Shown here: one piece after another, positions 1 to 13,100 of the stretch | How positions within the stretch are numbered: the first letter of the stretch is position 1 | Layout: each line of letters opens with the position of its first letter | Source: Plasmodium brasilianum | Lineage: Eukaryota; Apicomplexa; Aconoidasida; Haemosporida; Plasmodiidae | Assembly (NCBI RefSeq): GCF_023973825.1 | Contig: NC_090121.1 | Location: 573,501 to 637,500 of the forward strand | DNA: 64,000 bases | Reading direction: 5' to 3' | The notes under the pieces: model-generated | The model's input: only the letters and a program-made list of their open reading frames with translations | Told to the model about the DNA's origin: nothing | Databases searched by the model: none | Translations under genes and position numbers: made by a program

Positions 1-885
1 AAGGGTATACATATGTAAGTATATAATAATGGTGGTCACCTATGCCCACATTTGCGTATACCTGCTATCATAAATGCAAAAGTAATTCAACTATTTTTGT
101 GATATTAAATTATAAAAATATTATTATTACACTAACACTTCGGTAGCCTTTAATTATAGGTAAATCCAATAAAACAGCTCAAATAGTGATCAGATTTTTT
201 TTATAAATTCAAATGTTTGTAAAACATTTAATTAAAAAAAATAATAATAATAAATAAATAAATAATAAAATATCTAACCAAACAGCTTTTTTTTTTTTCT
301 TTTTTTTTTTTTAAATTATTTATTTATTTTCACCTCTTGACGTAACATAAAACTGTAAAAAGATAAATACTTACTTATTACGCCGACATAATGAATGTTC
401 AACGTATGGGAAGACACAACAAAAGGTAGAATAACGCTAAAAATGAAGTCCATAAAAAGTATCCAAACTCTGAATAAACTGTCTGAATTTTCAAAAGACG
501 TTTTATTATGCATAATATGCGGATAGAACTACTGAAAATGTACTTTGCTCAAATATAAACATTACAATTAGGTAATTTTAAAATACAAATATGCCTCTTA
601 ACAGAAAAATTAACAGCCAAATAGTGAATTTGTACAGGCATATGTCTTGTTATATACATAAACATACATAATGCTATGTCTGTACGTACTGTACTTGAAT
701 ATATACTATTTATACAAAGTTATACACTTAATATATAATATATATGCATTATACTTTTAAGATATCTACGCAGTTAAATTACAATCAAACGGCGAATATA
801 TCCGACTTGGTATAAGAAAGAAACATAAATTTTCGCTTTAACAAATAAAAAATCTGATTTATTTTAATATAATTTACCTTAATTT

Positions 886-957
886 AATTTAATTCAATTT
901 AATTTAATTTAATTCAATTTAATTCAATTCATTTCAATTCAATTCAATTTAATTTTA
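886..957. repeat. AATTTAATTC-type short tandem repeat
   Basis: Degenerate 5- and 10-bp units built from AATTT and AATTC are repeated head to tail. Non-coding. Confidence 0.7.
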
Positions 958-1296
958 AATTTATTTTTTAATTTAATTTTTTTTTTTTTCTTATTTAAAA
1001 TTTATTTAAAATATTGTGAAAAAATAAGGCACCTGTAAAAATACTTAAATATGTTCTTAAGAACCACTTGTGTGTGTCATGGAAAATAAAAAAATTTTCA
1101 GGCATTCAAATTTTTACATAAAAATAATTGTAGCTATAGCACAGCTATTTATGCGTTTCTGCGAAATGTTCGAGAGCGTTAAGACTAAAAAAAAAAAAAA
1201 ATACATGCTTTATCTTTTTTCCTTTTTGTTTTGCCATCTTTTTCCGTACTTCGTTTTTTCGTTTTTTCGTTTTTTCGTTTGTTCATCTGTTAATCT

Positions 1297-1475
1297 GTTC
1301 ATTTGTTCATATGTTCATTTGTTCATATGTTCATTTGTCCATATGTTCATTTGTCCATATGTTCATTTGTTCATATGTTCATTTGTTCATATGTTCATTT
1401 GTTCATATGTTCATTTGTTCATATGTTCATTTGTTCATATGTTCATTTGTACATATGTTCATTTTTTCATCTTTT
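1297..1475. repeat. 16-bp minisatellite GTTCATATGTTCATTT
   Basis: About eleven near-perfect 16-bp units. Because 16 is not a multiple of 3 and the unit has no stop codon in any plus-strand frame, all three frames stay open and give repetitive Phe/Ile/Cys/His peptides. These are artefacts of the repeat, not genes. Confidence 0.85.
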
Positions 1476-1727
1476 CATCTGTTTATCGGTTAATCTGTTT
1501 CTTTTTTTCTTTTTTTTTTCTCATCTCTCTTTATATTTTCCTATTCATAACACTAGCTTTAACGTTACAAAAAAAAAAATTAGAGATACGAGAATAAACG
1601 GAAAGAAAACATACTCCCAAAAGCTCGTTTCCTGAAAGAGAAAACACATTACAGGTACAGCTATAACAAAGGCAATTTTTTTGTCGTTTTATCTAAGAAT
1701 GTTAACACGAAATTTTTCTCAATCGTG

Positions 1728-1945
1728 TACCAATACTGCACCAACATTGTATCAACATTGTACCAACATTGTACCAACATTGTACCAACACTGTACCAAC
1801 ATTGTACCAACACTGTACCAACATTGTACCAACACTGTACCAACATTGTATCAACATTGTACCAATACTGCACCAACATTGTACCAACATTGTACCAACA
1901 CTGTAGCAACATTGTATCAACAATGTACTAACAATGTAGGAAAAT
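1728..1945. repeat. 11-bp minisatellite ACCAACATTGT
   Basis: About nineteen units of 11 bp with A/G and T/C variants (ACCAACACTGT, ATCAACATTGT). Both strands are open in several frames because the unit has no stop codon and 11 is not divisible by 3. Non-coding. Confidence 0.85.
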
Positions 1946-2379
1946 TGTGCCAAATGAAGTGGTTGAACATATGCACAACTGTTCTATGTAATTCCACTTA
2001 ACATATTGTGGATTTTTCACAAAAGGATATATTATATATTTACGTAATTTGGCTTTATTTTGTTATGTCACGTTACATACTACATTTTATTATGTAGCAT
2101 TTTATTTGCTTCTTTAATATTTGAGGTTTGCCTTATGATAAAATGTATACACATATGTAGTTTGTTTTAAGGTACATTCTCTTTTCATATTAAATGTTCA
2201 CAACAGGGTTCATGCTTTTCAATTTACTTATATGCATTTTTATATCACGTATTTCATATGTTAATTTTTTTGGCGTTTAAAATACTTAAAATATTACAAC
2301 ATTTTTTAGTAAAAAATAGTAGGATTGTGCAGGGGAAAACTTATATTTGAATTTGCATTATATATATATATGCATTTAT

Positions 2380-2660
2380 TATTTTGTTTTTGAAATATAT
2401 TTGCATGTATTATTTTGTTTTTGTAATATATTTGTATTTATTATTTTGTTTTTGCAGTATGTTTGTATTTATTATTTTATTTTTGCAGTATGTTTGTATT
2501 TATTATTTCGTTTTTTCAATACATTAGTATTTATTATTTTGTATTTGCAATACATTAGTATTTATTATATTGTTTTTGTAATACATTTGTAATTATTCTT
2601 TTGTTTTTGTAATACATTTGTATTTATTCTTTTGTTTTTGTAATATATTTATATTTATTA
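2380..2660. repeat. About 31-bp degenerate minisatellite
   Basis: Eight to nine imperfect copies of a T-rich unit with core TTTATTATTTTGTTTTTG lie just upstream of the HPR gene that starts at 2811. They are probably part of its promoter or leader. Confidence 0.7.
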
Positions 2661-2810
2661 TTATGTTTTTGTATTGAATTTATACTTATTTTTTATATTT
2701 CCTATATTTTTATTATTTTTATTTATTTTTTACCCCAATTTGATGACTTTTTACGTATTAAATGCTTTGAAAAAAATAACACCCATTTTTTCCGCCGTTC
2801 TGTGCATAAA

Positions 2811-5575
2811 ATGAGAAACATGTTAAGTAAAACAAGATTCAGAATAAATGAGAAATGGAAAAGGTGTTACAGCAGTGTAGCTGAAAGGATAAGTAAAGAA
2901 GATGACTCAATAATTAACTACAAAATGGTATTAGGGTTAAAACGAATAGACATTTTTAATTTATCTTCATTATGTAGAGACTTTCATAATATCTTTAGAA
3001 TAGATAAATATCAACTATTAAAATATGCTAATGATATATTACCGTATGTTAAATATTTAAGGACAAGTGAAATAGTAATGATTTTGCATCATTATACTTT
3101 TATAAATTATAACAATCATCAATTTTATAATACACTTTGGACACAAATAATAAATAAGTTGCATGATATGGATTGTAAAGAACTAGCACTTATTATTTAC
3201 AGTATGGGGAAAATAAAATATATGAATAAAGAAATGATTTTATTTTTTGAAAAAGAAATAAAAAAATGGGCATCAAAATTAACAGGAAGAGATTGTTCCT
3301 TAATATTAAAAGGAATGAAAAATTTAAATTATGACAATGAGCAAATCTTTTCATTAATATATGAAAGAATATTAAATATTACTGATCAACTTAACTTGTT
3401 AGATATATGTATTATTTTAAATACACATAGTAAATGTAAAAATATAAATATACGTGTATTCGAAATTTTATTAAATAAATCCTTAACATTTTATTCTTCT
3501 TTTAATGAACAGTGTATAGGATCTATCTTATGGAGCATCAGCAATGCGAACATCAAAGCGGAAAAATATTTCGCTTTGTTATCCTTAAGGTTGCGCCTAC
3601 TTATGCACAAGAAGCTGCTTAGGGAAGGACACATAAGGGGGCAAGAAGACACCACTGGTGCCCACGGCAAGAGTGACAACAGTATTAGCAGAGTCAGTAG
3701 TGACAACAGTATTAGTAGAGTCAGTAGTGACAACAGTATTAGTAGTGGTAGCCGTGTCAGTAGTGATAGCCGTGTCAGTAGTGGTAGCCGTGTCAGTAGT
3801 GATAGCCGTGTCAGTAGTGGTAGCCGTGTCAGTAGTGGTAACCGAAGTAACAATGATGAAAATTGCTTAAACGGGGATACGAATAACAGGAACTGCACGC
3901 ATAATGAAGATAGCGACTCTTACGATAATAGCAGCTTAACTGTAAGCTCTCAAAAGGGTAATACAGAAAAAAGTGAATCGGGGATGTACTATGGGAATAA
4001 TAAAAATAATTTGAGGGATAAAATTGTTTCTTCTGATAAAGCAAAATGTACAGATATTAACAACGTTAATAGCGGCACAGTTAGTAGTGGACATGCCAGT
4101 CGTAGCACCTGTGAAGAATATGTTAAAGATGAAATGCTTGAAGATAACCTATCTGAGGACACAAACATCTTATGTGATAATACTGAAGATACAAACAATT
4201 TGAATTTTCAAATTAATCCTAATAGTCGATGTAAATATGAAAATGTAATACCATCAATTATTTATTCCTACGGCAAACAAAGAACATATATGAAACATCA
4301 TATTAATTTTGACAAAAGTTTGTACAATTATATAATGAATAGTTACAATATAGAAGAAGGTATTAACAATGCACCACTAGATACATTATACATATATGAT
4401 ATTTCTAGAAAGATTTTAAAAAATAATAATATTTTTAATAATAATGCGAATGAGAAAAATAAAAAAAATAATAAAATAGTAAAATATCATACCAAAAAGA
4501 ATTATTATAAAGATATTATATATATAATAAATAATTATCTAATATTTTTTCTAAATAAGGTGCATTACAATGACTTAAAAAATGTGTTATATGGTATAGC
4601 AAAAATTGAAATGTCTATTAATAAAAAACTATATCATAATATATTCGAATTAGTTATTATTTATGTAAAACAAAATATGTATAAAAGTTATGAACTTATT
4701 AATTTATCAAGATCTCTGTCCTTGTTACCACATGTAAAAGAAGATGTATGGAAATGTGTTTTAGATTATTATAAAAATAACTTTCTTTCAAACACAAGTG
4801 TAAAAAATAATTCTTATTTATTTTATATCGTTTCCTTTGTAAAAAAACTACAAAATAATTCAAATTTTCATTTATATTTAATTGAACATATAAATAAAAA
4901 AGCTCCAACTATATCTAAAGATGATGTAATACACATAATAAGGGGATTAATAAATCTTCATTATTACCATAATGACTTAGTTAATAATGTTTCCATTTTT
5001 ATTGAGAAGAATTACCAGTGTTTTAACTTGATCGATATTGTTTATATATTAAAATACTTTACATCGATGAAATTCCGGCATGTTAACATTTTTTCCTTAT
5101 TTGCCTTAACAGTTCAGAAAAATAATATAACTTGTAATTACTCAATCATTTCAACAATAGCATCCTTCTATCTGCAGGTTTGTATATCTATCAGATATTC
5201 ACATGCGCGTTAATGTGAAGCGTTCCACGGAATAAATAGCTTACACAGACGTGCATACATACATAAGTACATAAGCACACTAGCACAAACGTTCATATAC
5301 ATATGTAAGTTCATATGTCCAAAATGGGGAGGTTATATCGGGAAGCTTTCCTTTTACCTAATTAATGACAAGTGTGCATGCTTCGACCTGTTTCGTTAAA
5401 TGTATGCTCTCTTTGTATGTTTTGTCATTGTGCTAATTCACCATTTCCCCGTTTTTCTTCTCTCTCTTTGTAGATGGACATATTTCCAAAAGCAATTGAG
5501 GATGTACTACTGCAAGAAAAGAAAAATAGTGAACGGAACTTTAAAACGGAGGAGATTTATTGTGATGAGGAATAA
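2811..5575 (+). CDS. HPR/OPR-type organelle RNA-binding protein, putative (822 aa, 2 exons)
   Basis: Exon 1 runs 2811-5177; a 296-bp intron (GTTTGT..TTTGTAG) is followed by exon 2 at 5474-5575. Splicing is phase 0 and adds 33 acidic residues ending YCDEE. The start is the first ATG (MRNMLSKTR); this basic N-terminus suits organelle import. The protein is made of alpha-helical units of about 35-40 residues (for example at about residues 60-260 and 570-790), with the Leu/Ile pattern and 'ILNTHSK' or 'SLSLLPHV'-like turns seen in apicomplexan heptatricopeptide-repeat proteins. In that family such proteins bind RNA, mainly in the mitochondrion. Residues about 280-350 are a Ser/Arg/Val-rich insert of repeated NSISRVSS and SRVSSGSRVSSD units, followed by an Asn/Ser-rich, acidic linker. 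No C-terminal RAP domain is seen. A second protein of this type lies at 57308-58954. The family call is by pattern only. Confidence 0.6.
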
Positions 5576-6131
5576 AGAACGGAGAAGCGCATATTAACTG
5601 CTGGTAAAAACAAACATGACGATGAACAACAAAGAGAACATCAGAGCGAACAGAAAAATAAACAGCAAAACGAACTGCAAAGCGAGCAACAAAGCGAGCA
5701 ACAAAACTAGCAACAAAACTAGCAACAAAAAAGAATCGTTAATTTGTTACAGCATATAATTACTTCTTCATATGAATCCTTTCATATAGCGAAAAATGTA
5801 CATATACCTATTACAGCATGGACACTTAAGCGTGCACATACCTTACATATACGTGCTTTACAAACACGTACCTTATGTGCCCCAATTACACACCGCCTAA
5901 CTTTTGTAAAATTTGTAAAACGAACTTATATGCGCTTCATTTGATGTACATGTTCCATGCTTCTCACTTTTTTTTTGTACACTATCTTTAAAAGGAAAAC
6001 AAAAAATATTTTTTAAATACCTCTGGTCAAAACCTTTTGGAAATAAATGTTCATTTCCCCATCTTCCATTTCCTTTTATGACATCATGATTTAAGTTTAA
6101 GCTTTCTCTCGTGTATTTTGGTAGTTTAATA
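5576..6131. other. Convergent intergenic region
   Basis: This lies between the 3' ends of the HPR gene (+) and mL43 (-). It begins with a short CAACAAAGCGAG-like repeat (about 5620-5730), then has no feature I can support. It presumably holds both 3' UTRs. Confidence 0.6.
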
Positions 6132-6805
6132 TTATTTTTTTTTTTTTTTTTTTAAATAAGAAATGGCATTCAGCTCGCTGTATATGCTTGGGCACCACAG
6201 TCCCTAAAAGAGGGGAGGGAAAGTAAAAAAAAAAAAGAGTAAAATGATGCAAAAAAAAAAAAAAAAAAAAAGCAGTAAAACAAAGCAAAACAAGTTAGCA
6301 CATTAAACAAAAACGCAATGAAGCAGTGGTAACGGAAAAAGCAACATAATTTATTCATCGAAAGGAACGTTAAAAAAAAAAAAAAATGCAGATTATATTC
6401 CTAATACGTGACTTCCCCTTAGTCTACATATATAATGGCATTTACATTTTTGCTAGTTGCTTATATTACTTGAATACTTCTTCTATTTGAATAAACCTTA
6501 GGCCCTCCATGTTTTAAAAAATCGGTATTCCCAGCACTATCTTTGTATAAGTTAATAATATCAACGAGGTGCTTAGATTTTACATCTTTTAAAGATATTT
6601 CATATTTGCTGTTATTTATGTATTCAAATATAGCAACTGGTTCTTCATACTGCTCATGATGAATTTCGAAATTTAAATGTTTATTCTCCTCCTTATAGTC
6701 AGGTAAAATAAATCTTAAAAAAAATCGAACATTTCTGCTGCTGTGTCCTGTTTCACTGTATTTCAATAAAACTTTTTTTAACTGATACACGCCATTCGAA
6801 CACAT
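6132..6805 (-). CDS. mL43: Mitochondrial ribosomal protein mL43 (L51/S25/CI-B8 domain), 135 aa, 2 exons
   Basis: Exon 1 is 6805-6470; the intron is 6469-6204 (GTAATA..TTTTAG); exon 2 is 6203-6132, phase 0. The product MCSNGVYQLKKVLLKYSETG continues through HSSRNVRFFLR and the end of the thioredoxin-like L51/S25/CI-B8 fold, reaching RRSIQ|GLWCPSIYSE across the splice. This matches the conserved SIQG-W segment that closes the domain in MRPL43. The N-terminal 'GVYQLKK..GHSSR' aligns directly with plant and animal homologues, so the ATG at 6805 is well supported. The protein belongs to the large subunit of the mitochondrial ribosome. It is encoded in the nucleus and probably imported through an internal signal. 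The reading frame ends in six Lys encoded by a 19-base A run followed at once by TAA. Confidence 0.82.
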
Positions 6806-8286
6806 ATTTCTCTAAAATGAAATGGTGGTAACGTAAAGTAGCGGCAGTGGAAAATGGCGGTAATACATCACTATTCTGTACGAGCATATGTGTACGTAAA
6901 TAATACACCTACGTATGAGTCTGTAATACATATATACATATAAATAAGCGTGCATTCGTATATGTTTATGTATTATTCGTACATATCATTATATTTTTTT
7001 CTTTCGTCCTATTTTTTTAGTATTCATCTGTCCCTACACACGTCATTTTTAACATAACAGGCAACAAAATGAATTAAACACAAAATGTTAAAAAAGATAC
7101 TCCTTTAAAAAATTTATTTTTTTAACATTATATTTTTACAATAAAACAGTCTCATATTTAAAACACATTACAAAAAAAAGAAAAAAAAAAAAAAAAGGTT
7201 AATTATATAAAATAAATAATTCTTTTTCAGGATTCCTATTTATTAATTTGTAAACAGCTCGATTTAATTACTTGAATGTTGCAATACTGTGACCTCATTT
7301 TGATAAAAAAAAAAAAAAAAAAAAAAAAATTTCCTTAAAAAGCGATTTTCCTTGGTCAATATCCTCAAGAAATTGATAAACGTGTGCAATAATTTTGAAG
7401 TAAACACATAATTTTATGGAAAGAAAATATAAAGGCTTAAAATTATGAGCACCGCAAACTTCAATTGCATTGTTATTATTTATTCACTGTGTACTATGTA
7501 CTGGGCATGTATATATATATATATTGTTTTTTTTAATTGTTAATAAATTGCTAAAGTGTTAGCCTATTAAACTGTTTAGCTGTTAAACTGTTAAGCTATT
7601 AAACTGTTAAACTGTTAAGCTCTTAAGCTCTTAAACTGTTAAACTGTTAAATCTTTTTGAATCTTTTGCTGATATTTTTTCTCCCCATTGTATTATATAA
7701 ACTTTTGTAAAAAATTATATGTGAAATGATTTTCAAGCCTTTGCTTATTCAGTAATATTTTACGCTTTTTTCAGTTAATTCGTTGATATTACATGGGCCC
7801 ATATGTTTACCTGTGAATATATATGTACTTAATTACGTATGTATATGTACCTATATGTATGTGTATACTTATTATTATCTATTTAAAACTTTTTTTTTAT
7901 GACGTTTATTAACCCTTTGCATGAACACATTACGTCCGGGAAATAGTTTCGGAAACAACAGCGAAATAGAAACTAAAGTTCGTCCATTTTTTTTTTTTTT
8001 TTATCCAGACGAGTTGTATATTTGTGCAAATAAACATTTATTTATATATATACAATACATATATATACATACGCATATACCAGTTTAGCAAGACGTCTGA
8101 AGACTAAGTCGCTCGTCTGGACACTACTGTTCTCAGTTGCGTCGCATTTTCGTGTATAACATTTTAACAGATTTATTTTGTTATATTCTTTTTTTTTTCT
8201 TATATCTTTCCTTTATTTTATTTTTATATTAATTTATTGCTTCATTTGATCGCTTCATTTGATCGCTTCAATTTAATTCGTGGAAA
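6806..8286. other. Divergent intergenic/promoter region between mL43 and PI31
   Basis: It contains poly-A/T tracts, a block of about 10-bp units (CTGTTAAA/CTGTTAAG/CTCTTAAG) at about 7560-7655, and a noticeably GC-richer patch at about 8085-8155 just upstream of PI31 (see findings). The last 60 bases carry a direct repeat TTCATTTGATCGC. No gene is supported. Confidence 0.6.
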
Positions 8287-9147
8287 ATGAAAAGACACGA
8301 CACGTTTAAGGACTTAATAAGACTACATGACAACTTAAAAAAGGAAGAAATCCTGGCCTTGTTTTTTCACAGCTGTATTTTGAACAATTGCTATAATTAC
8401 ATATTAAATGAAGAAAAAAAATATGCAACATCAAATAATGAGAAAATAAAAATTTCAAATGGCTATATAAAATATACACAAGGTGATGAAAAGGACCAAG
8501 TTTTCATAAGTAGAATATTAATAGATCCCCTATGGAGAAAGAGTTCAAATAATTACAATTTTACATATAAGTCTACACAAAATGATGATACATATAATTT
8601 AAATATATTAAAAATAGAAAAATCCTTAGTTCTTCAAATAATTAATACTGCACAACCATCTACTGTACATACTGTAACAATAAATATGAACGAGTACATA
8701 AATAATACCAAGGAAGAAAATATAATAGACAAAATTGAAGAAACTATAAATATAGAAAAATTAGAAAATATATTTCAAAATCATATATTAAATAACATGA
8801 ATAAGACAAATGTTTATAATACCATGAGAAATAATAATAGTCTTATTATTGAGTCAAATATACAAGAAACACAAAAGGAAAATATGTTTAAAGCGAAGGA
8901 AAGCCAGTTTTTACAAAATTTCACAAATGACTATTTTGATGATAAAAATCCAACAATAGAAGGAAGGAATTTGATACCAAATTTTAGAAAAGACGATTCT
9001 GTTTTGAAACCTGATGGGTTATTAGTAGGACCAAATAATAAATTTTTTAGCCCAAAAAATTTACGGTATGATCCTATGGGACCTTTCGGAAACGAGCCCA
9101 ATGCTGATAACAAACCTTTTGAATTTCAGAATAATTTCCCCTTTTAA
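8287..9147 (+). CDS. Proteasome regulator PI31 (PSMF1-like), 286 aa
   Basis: Single-exon gene with ATG at 8287. The N-terminal part (about 1-150) fits the PI31 'FP' dimerisation domain: an early helix with LALFFHSCI, then the central beta strands. The C-terminal tail holds the PI31 signature GRNLIPNF .. GLLVGPNNKFF .. LRYDPMGPFG (about residues 225-270), a Pro/Gly-rich disordered segment. In other eukaryotes this tail contacts the 20S proteasome core and can inhibit it in vitro or promote assembly and transport. The linker is Asn-rich, as is usual in Plasmodium. Length is close to the human protein (271 aa). The 20S beta-5 subunit and the shuttle RAD23 lie further along the window. Confidence 0.85.
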   Translation: MKRHDTFKDLIRLHDNLKKEEILALFFHSCILNNCYNYILNEEKKYATSNNEKIKISNGYIKYTQGDEKDQVFISRILIDPLWRKSSNNYNFTYKSTQNDDTYNLNILKIEKSLVLQIINTAQPSTVHTVTINMNEYINNTKEENIIDKIEETINIEKLENIFQNHILNNMNKTNVYNTMRNNNSLIIESNIQETQKENMFKAKESQFLQNFTNDYFDDKNPTIEGRNLIPNFRKDDSVLKPDGLLVGPNNKFFSPKNLRYDPMGPFGNEPNADNKPFEFQNNFPF

Positions 9148-10036
9148 TTTTTTTTTTTTTAAATGTTTATATACTGCGCATCGCACATGTAAATGTGTAG
9201 TATGCATGTGTGTATTGGTGGGCGTATGTTTGTACGTTTGTGTTTACGTATGGGTTTTGCAAATGTGTGTATACATGTGTGTAAATATATATGTGGGTAC
9301 GCATATGCAAACACGTATGAAAACTTTTTTTGCGATTCGGAACGTGTTAAATGTAACAAATCCTACGTGTTAATTCGGAAAAGAAGTTTTGCTTTTTTTG
9401 GCATATGTAAAATGTGTACCATAATTTTATGATAAAATTGTGCACTATTCATTTTTTTTCATTTTAACTGATGTGAAGCGAGAAGCCCCTGTGCCTAAAG
9501 AGCATTACGTTATTTTACCAAATGTCTTATTTTATTTTATGTTTTGTTTTGCTTCATGTTATTCTATTTTATTTCGAGCTCCATTTTATGTATTTTTCTA
9601 GAATGATGATGCTTCTCATTTAATGAGCTATTCACGCTGACACAAACAAGTGAGTGATGGCAAATCAGTGCAATGCATGACAAAAAATTTATTACCTGAA
9701 ATTTTAGTAACTCCATATATTATTATCCTTTTGTTAAACTTAATCATTATTTTAATTATAACTACTACTCTGTGGTACGCTTATGCACATATGTCAAATG
9801 GTGTGTTAACTGGTATGTAAAATGGTACGTAATATGGTCTGCAAAATTGCATGTTAAATGGTGTGTAAAATGGATGTTTGGAAGAATAAAATAAATAAGC
9901 AAACTGATATGTTAAACATATTAACAAAGGAAAAATTTTCAAAAAATTGTTTATAAAAAAAATAAAGTAACATTATTATATCCACATTATTGTAAAGGAA
10001 AAACAACAAATTTAAAGAATAATTATAGCTAATACT

Positions 10037-10069
<33 letters not shown>

Positions 10070-10126
10070 TATATAAAAAATAAAATGCTGAAATATAAAA
10101 ATACAGTTACTAATTTTGTATAGATA
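9148..10126. other. Convergent intergenic region
   Basis: This is the 3' side of PI31 (+) and the helicase (-). It has degenerate units like AAATGGTGTGTTAACT at about 9795-9870 and a 26-base A run at about 10041. Nothing else is seen. Confidence 0.6.
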
Positions 10127-13100
10127 TTATTTAAATAAAAATTTCGAAAAATTTGGTAGAAATATTTGCACTGCTGAAAGTAGTTTCTTATCCGTATTGC
10201 ACTGGTTTAGAAGCATGTCCATAAAGTAATTGCTATTTTTTAAATATATATTATTTTCTTGCAAAGGTGAAATAATTATGCTACACGGAATATCCTTCTT
10301 GATATGTTCACTGTCATAACTTTTTTCTGTCTCATTGTTTGCACATGATTTAGCATTCCCATATTTTTCATTTTTTGAGTTGCATGGTAATAGAGATGAT
10401 GAAATATCAATCTTTTTTAGTTCTTCTGAATTGTAGCTACTCATTTTGTCACTCTTAATCTTCTTTCCTGTTAACTTGGATTTCTTTACAGTTATTATGC
10501 TACTGTCCAGCATTATTTCTTCTTTTTTCCTATCCGTTTTTCCTAAAATAGAATTATTCCTATTTTTCCCGTCATCATATGTCACATCTGTGCTTATACT
10601 TCTATCCTTTCCATCTTCTTCCACGTGGTCATCTTCCACATGGTTACCTTCTTCTACGTAGTTATCTTCTTCTACATAGTTTTCTTCTACGTAGTTATCT
10701 TCTTCTACATAGTTATCTTCTTCTACATAGTTATCTTCTTCTACGTGGTTATCTTCTTCCCTTTGATTTGCTTCCAGATTTAAGACATTCGCTTTTTCTG
10801 AATCATTAATGCACAACTTTTTTAAAAGGTTGATTACATCGTTCTCGTTAACTACGTTTCCAATGTTCACATTCGTTTCGTCGAAATTATTGTAAGCGTA
10901 GTTTTTGTTGTAATCCTTTTCACTTTTAGCCTTATTTTTTATTTCCATCTTTTCACTTCTCTTAATTGGGTTGGTATGAAGTGAACTCTTCAATTTAGAG
11001 AGTTCACTTTCATCTTCACTGTATTGTGAAAAAACATTATACATAATATGCTCATTATAAATAGAATTTTCTAATCTTTTATGAATTAGTTGAATATTAT
11101 CATCAAATTGAGCGCCGTCTAATATTTCTTCTGATATGTTTTTCACCTTGGAAATTAATATTTTATGATCAATTTTAATGACCTTATTATTTTTTTTATA
11201 ATGATTAATAATCTTATTCCATGAATCGCACTCTTTTAAATATTTGCATTTTCCGAAAATAAATAAGTTACACCTAGCCCTGGTAAGAGCTACATTCAGT
11301 CTTTTTTCATTCGTAAAGAATATATTCGAATCATCTACTTCTTCATCTGTATAATATTCGGAATTCCTTTCATTTTGGTCCCCTTTTTTGGGCACACATG
11401 CTTTTAGTTCATGCTTCTCTTCTGTTTTTAATGCTTTTTGTAGTTTCTTTTCCTTCTTCTTTTTCTTATGCTTACTCCTTATATATCCTGTGGTTCTTAC
11501 GCATACAAATATTATAATGTCTTTTTCCTTCCCCTGAAAACCATCCACGGTCCCAATATCTATGAAATTCGAAATATTATTTTTATACCCTTTTTTTTTA
11601 AAAAAATGATTTAATTCATTTTCTAGAAAATATTTTTGTATAGCATATGGAGTTATGATACCAATTCTTTTATACCATTCATACACATTTTCTGATGTAA
11701 AAATATAATGTAAGAATTCAATAAAATGAATAACTATTTCACTCTCTTCAACATTTACATATGATGTTTTTATTTTCTTTTGGATAGAAAAAGGGATATC
11801 GTAAAATACAGTATGTTGCAAAAAGGGAATAAAGAACCATTCTAATATTCCTTCATTTTTCTGACACAAAAATAGTTCAGGCAAATTTTCCGGTAATTTA
11901 CCAAAACGATTTTCCATATATTTAAATAAATTAAAATTAGTTAGAGTATTATACATTTTCTCATTAACCGTATCGTCTTTATATCTTAATTCATTAATAT
12001 ATTCGTTTATTTTATTTTCTTTAAGTAAAAGAGATAAAAAACTAGAAGCATCAGTTATTTTATTCATGTAATAAAATTTGTTTGGGAAATAAGATATATC
12101 TGGGTGCATTCTATATTGTATGGATAATAAATTATATTTTACCTTATTCATCTTATTTTTTTTTTGTAATCTTTCAAAAAGAGATCTACCATATTTCCCT
12201 TTTTTAGCTAACATTGAAAATACTGTAGCTGATAATTGATTTGGATCACCAACTAATATAATCTTATTACAAGAAAAACATAACGGAATAAGTATATCCA
12301 ATTCAACTGCTTGTGATGCTTCATCTATAATTATAGCATCAAAATGGTTTATATATTTTCGTATATTCGTATTGAAACAAGAAGATAAAGTTGAACAAAT
12401 AATATTTGATGTTTTTAAAAGGAATTTTGTAATTATTACATCTTTCTTGTCTTTATTAAGAAAATAAAATAAACGTTCTTTGAATTCTAGACTAAACCCT
12501 AATAAATCTGTGCTTATATTACTACCTAATCTTGTAACAATTGGATGAAACAGTTCACCATTTTCATCAAATATACCTTCATCTAGAGAAATTAATCTTC
12601 TTAATATTTCATCTATTGCTGCGTTTGAGGGAGCGCAAACTAGGATCCTTTTACTCCTTATAAATTTTAACCTGTTTATGGGTTCTTTCTTCATGTTCTT
12701 TAGTTCGTCGTTACTATTTCTGTGTGTAATCCCACACCCTTCTCTGCCCTTTTCCATTTCTTCTGCTTCTCCTGCTACTGCTTCTACATTTTGTGCTTTT
12801 TCTTTTTCCATCTTTATTTCTACTTGCTTACTATCAATTTTGCCTTCCTTCGTTCTATTAGCTGTCACAAGACGATTTTCTCCCCCGTTTGACAGTCCAT
12901 CCGCTGTACAAGCTTCTTTCCAATAGCTACTATACTCTTCGATATCTTGGTATACTTGTGTGTGCAGTATACTATCGTTGATAGAGTAACAAGAGTTGTG
13001 ACAACTCTCATTGATGACTTTTATTTCTAAAGAATTTTTATCTTTTTTTGCTGAAGCAGAGCTGTATGTATTAGGATTATAAATTGGCTTTATCAATTCT

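Larger units (their letters stand above)
1..2810. other. Left intergenic region, repeat-rich
   Basis: No convincing gene is seen. The stretch holds poly-T/poly-A tracts and four separate simple-repeat blocks, listed individually. A 65-codon minus-strand reading frame at 316-513 starts with ATG and is hydrophobic, but it resembles no family I know and I do not call it. The last few hundred bases are presumably the promoter and 5' leader of the gene that starts at 2811. Confidence 0.6.

Noticed and set aside
316..513. 65-codon minus-strand ORF with ATG, hydrophobic
   Set aside because: No family resemblance, no partner exons, and the opposite strand looks equally coding-like; left uncalled.
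1070..1635. Long overlapping plus-strand frames of Phe/Ile/Cys/His peptides
   Set aside because: They are the 16-bp repeat read in all three frames; no start context, splice logic or homology.
1661..2001. Frames on both strands with Tyr/Gln/Thr/Asn repeats
   Set aside because: Caused by the stop-free 11-bp repeat; several frames open at once.
10446..10809. Plus-strand Leu/Pro/Ser-rich frames opposite the helicase C-terminus
   Set aside because: Antisense shadows of the NYVEED coding repeat; the helicase frame is continuous here.
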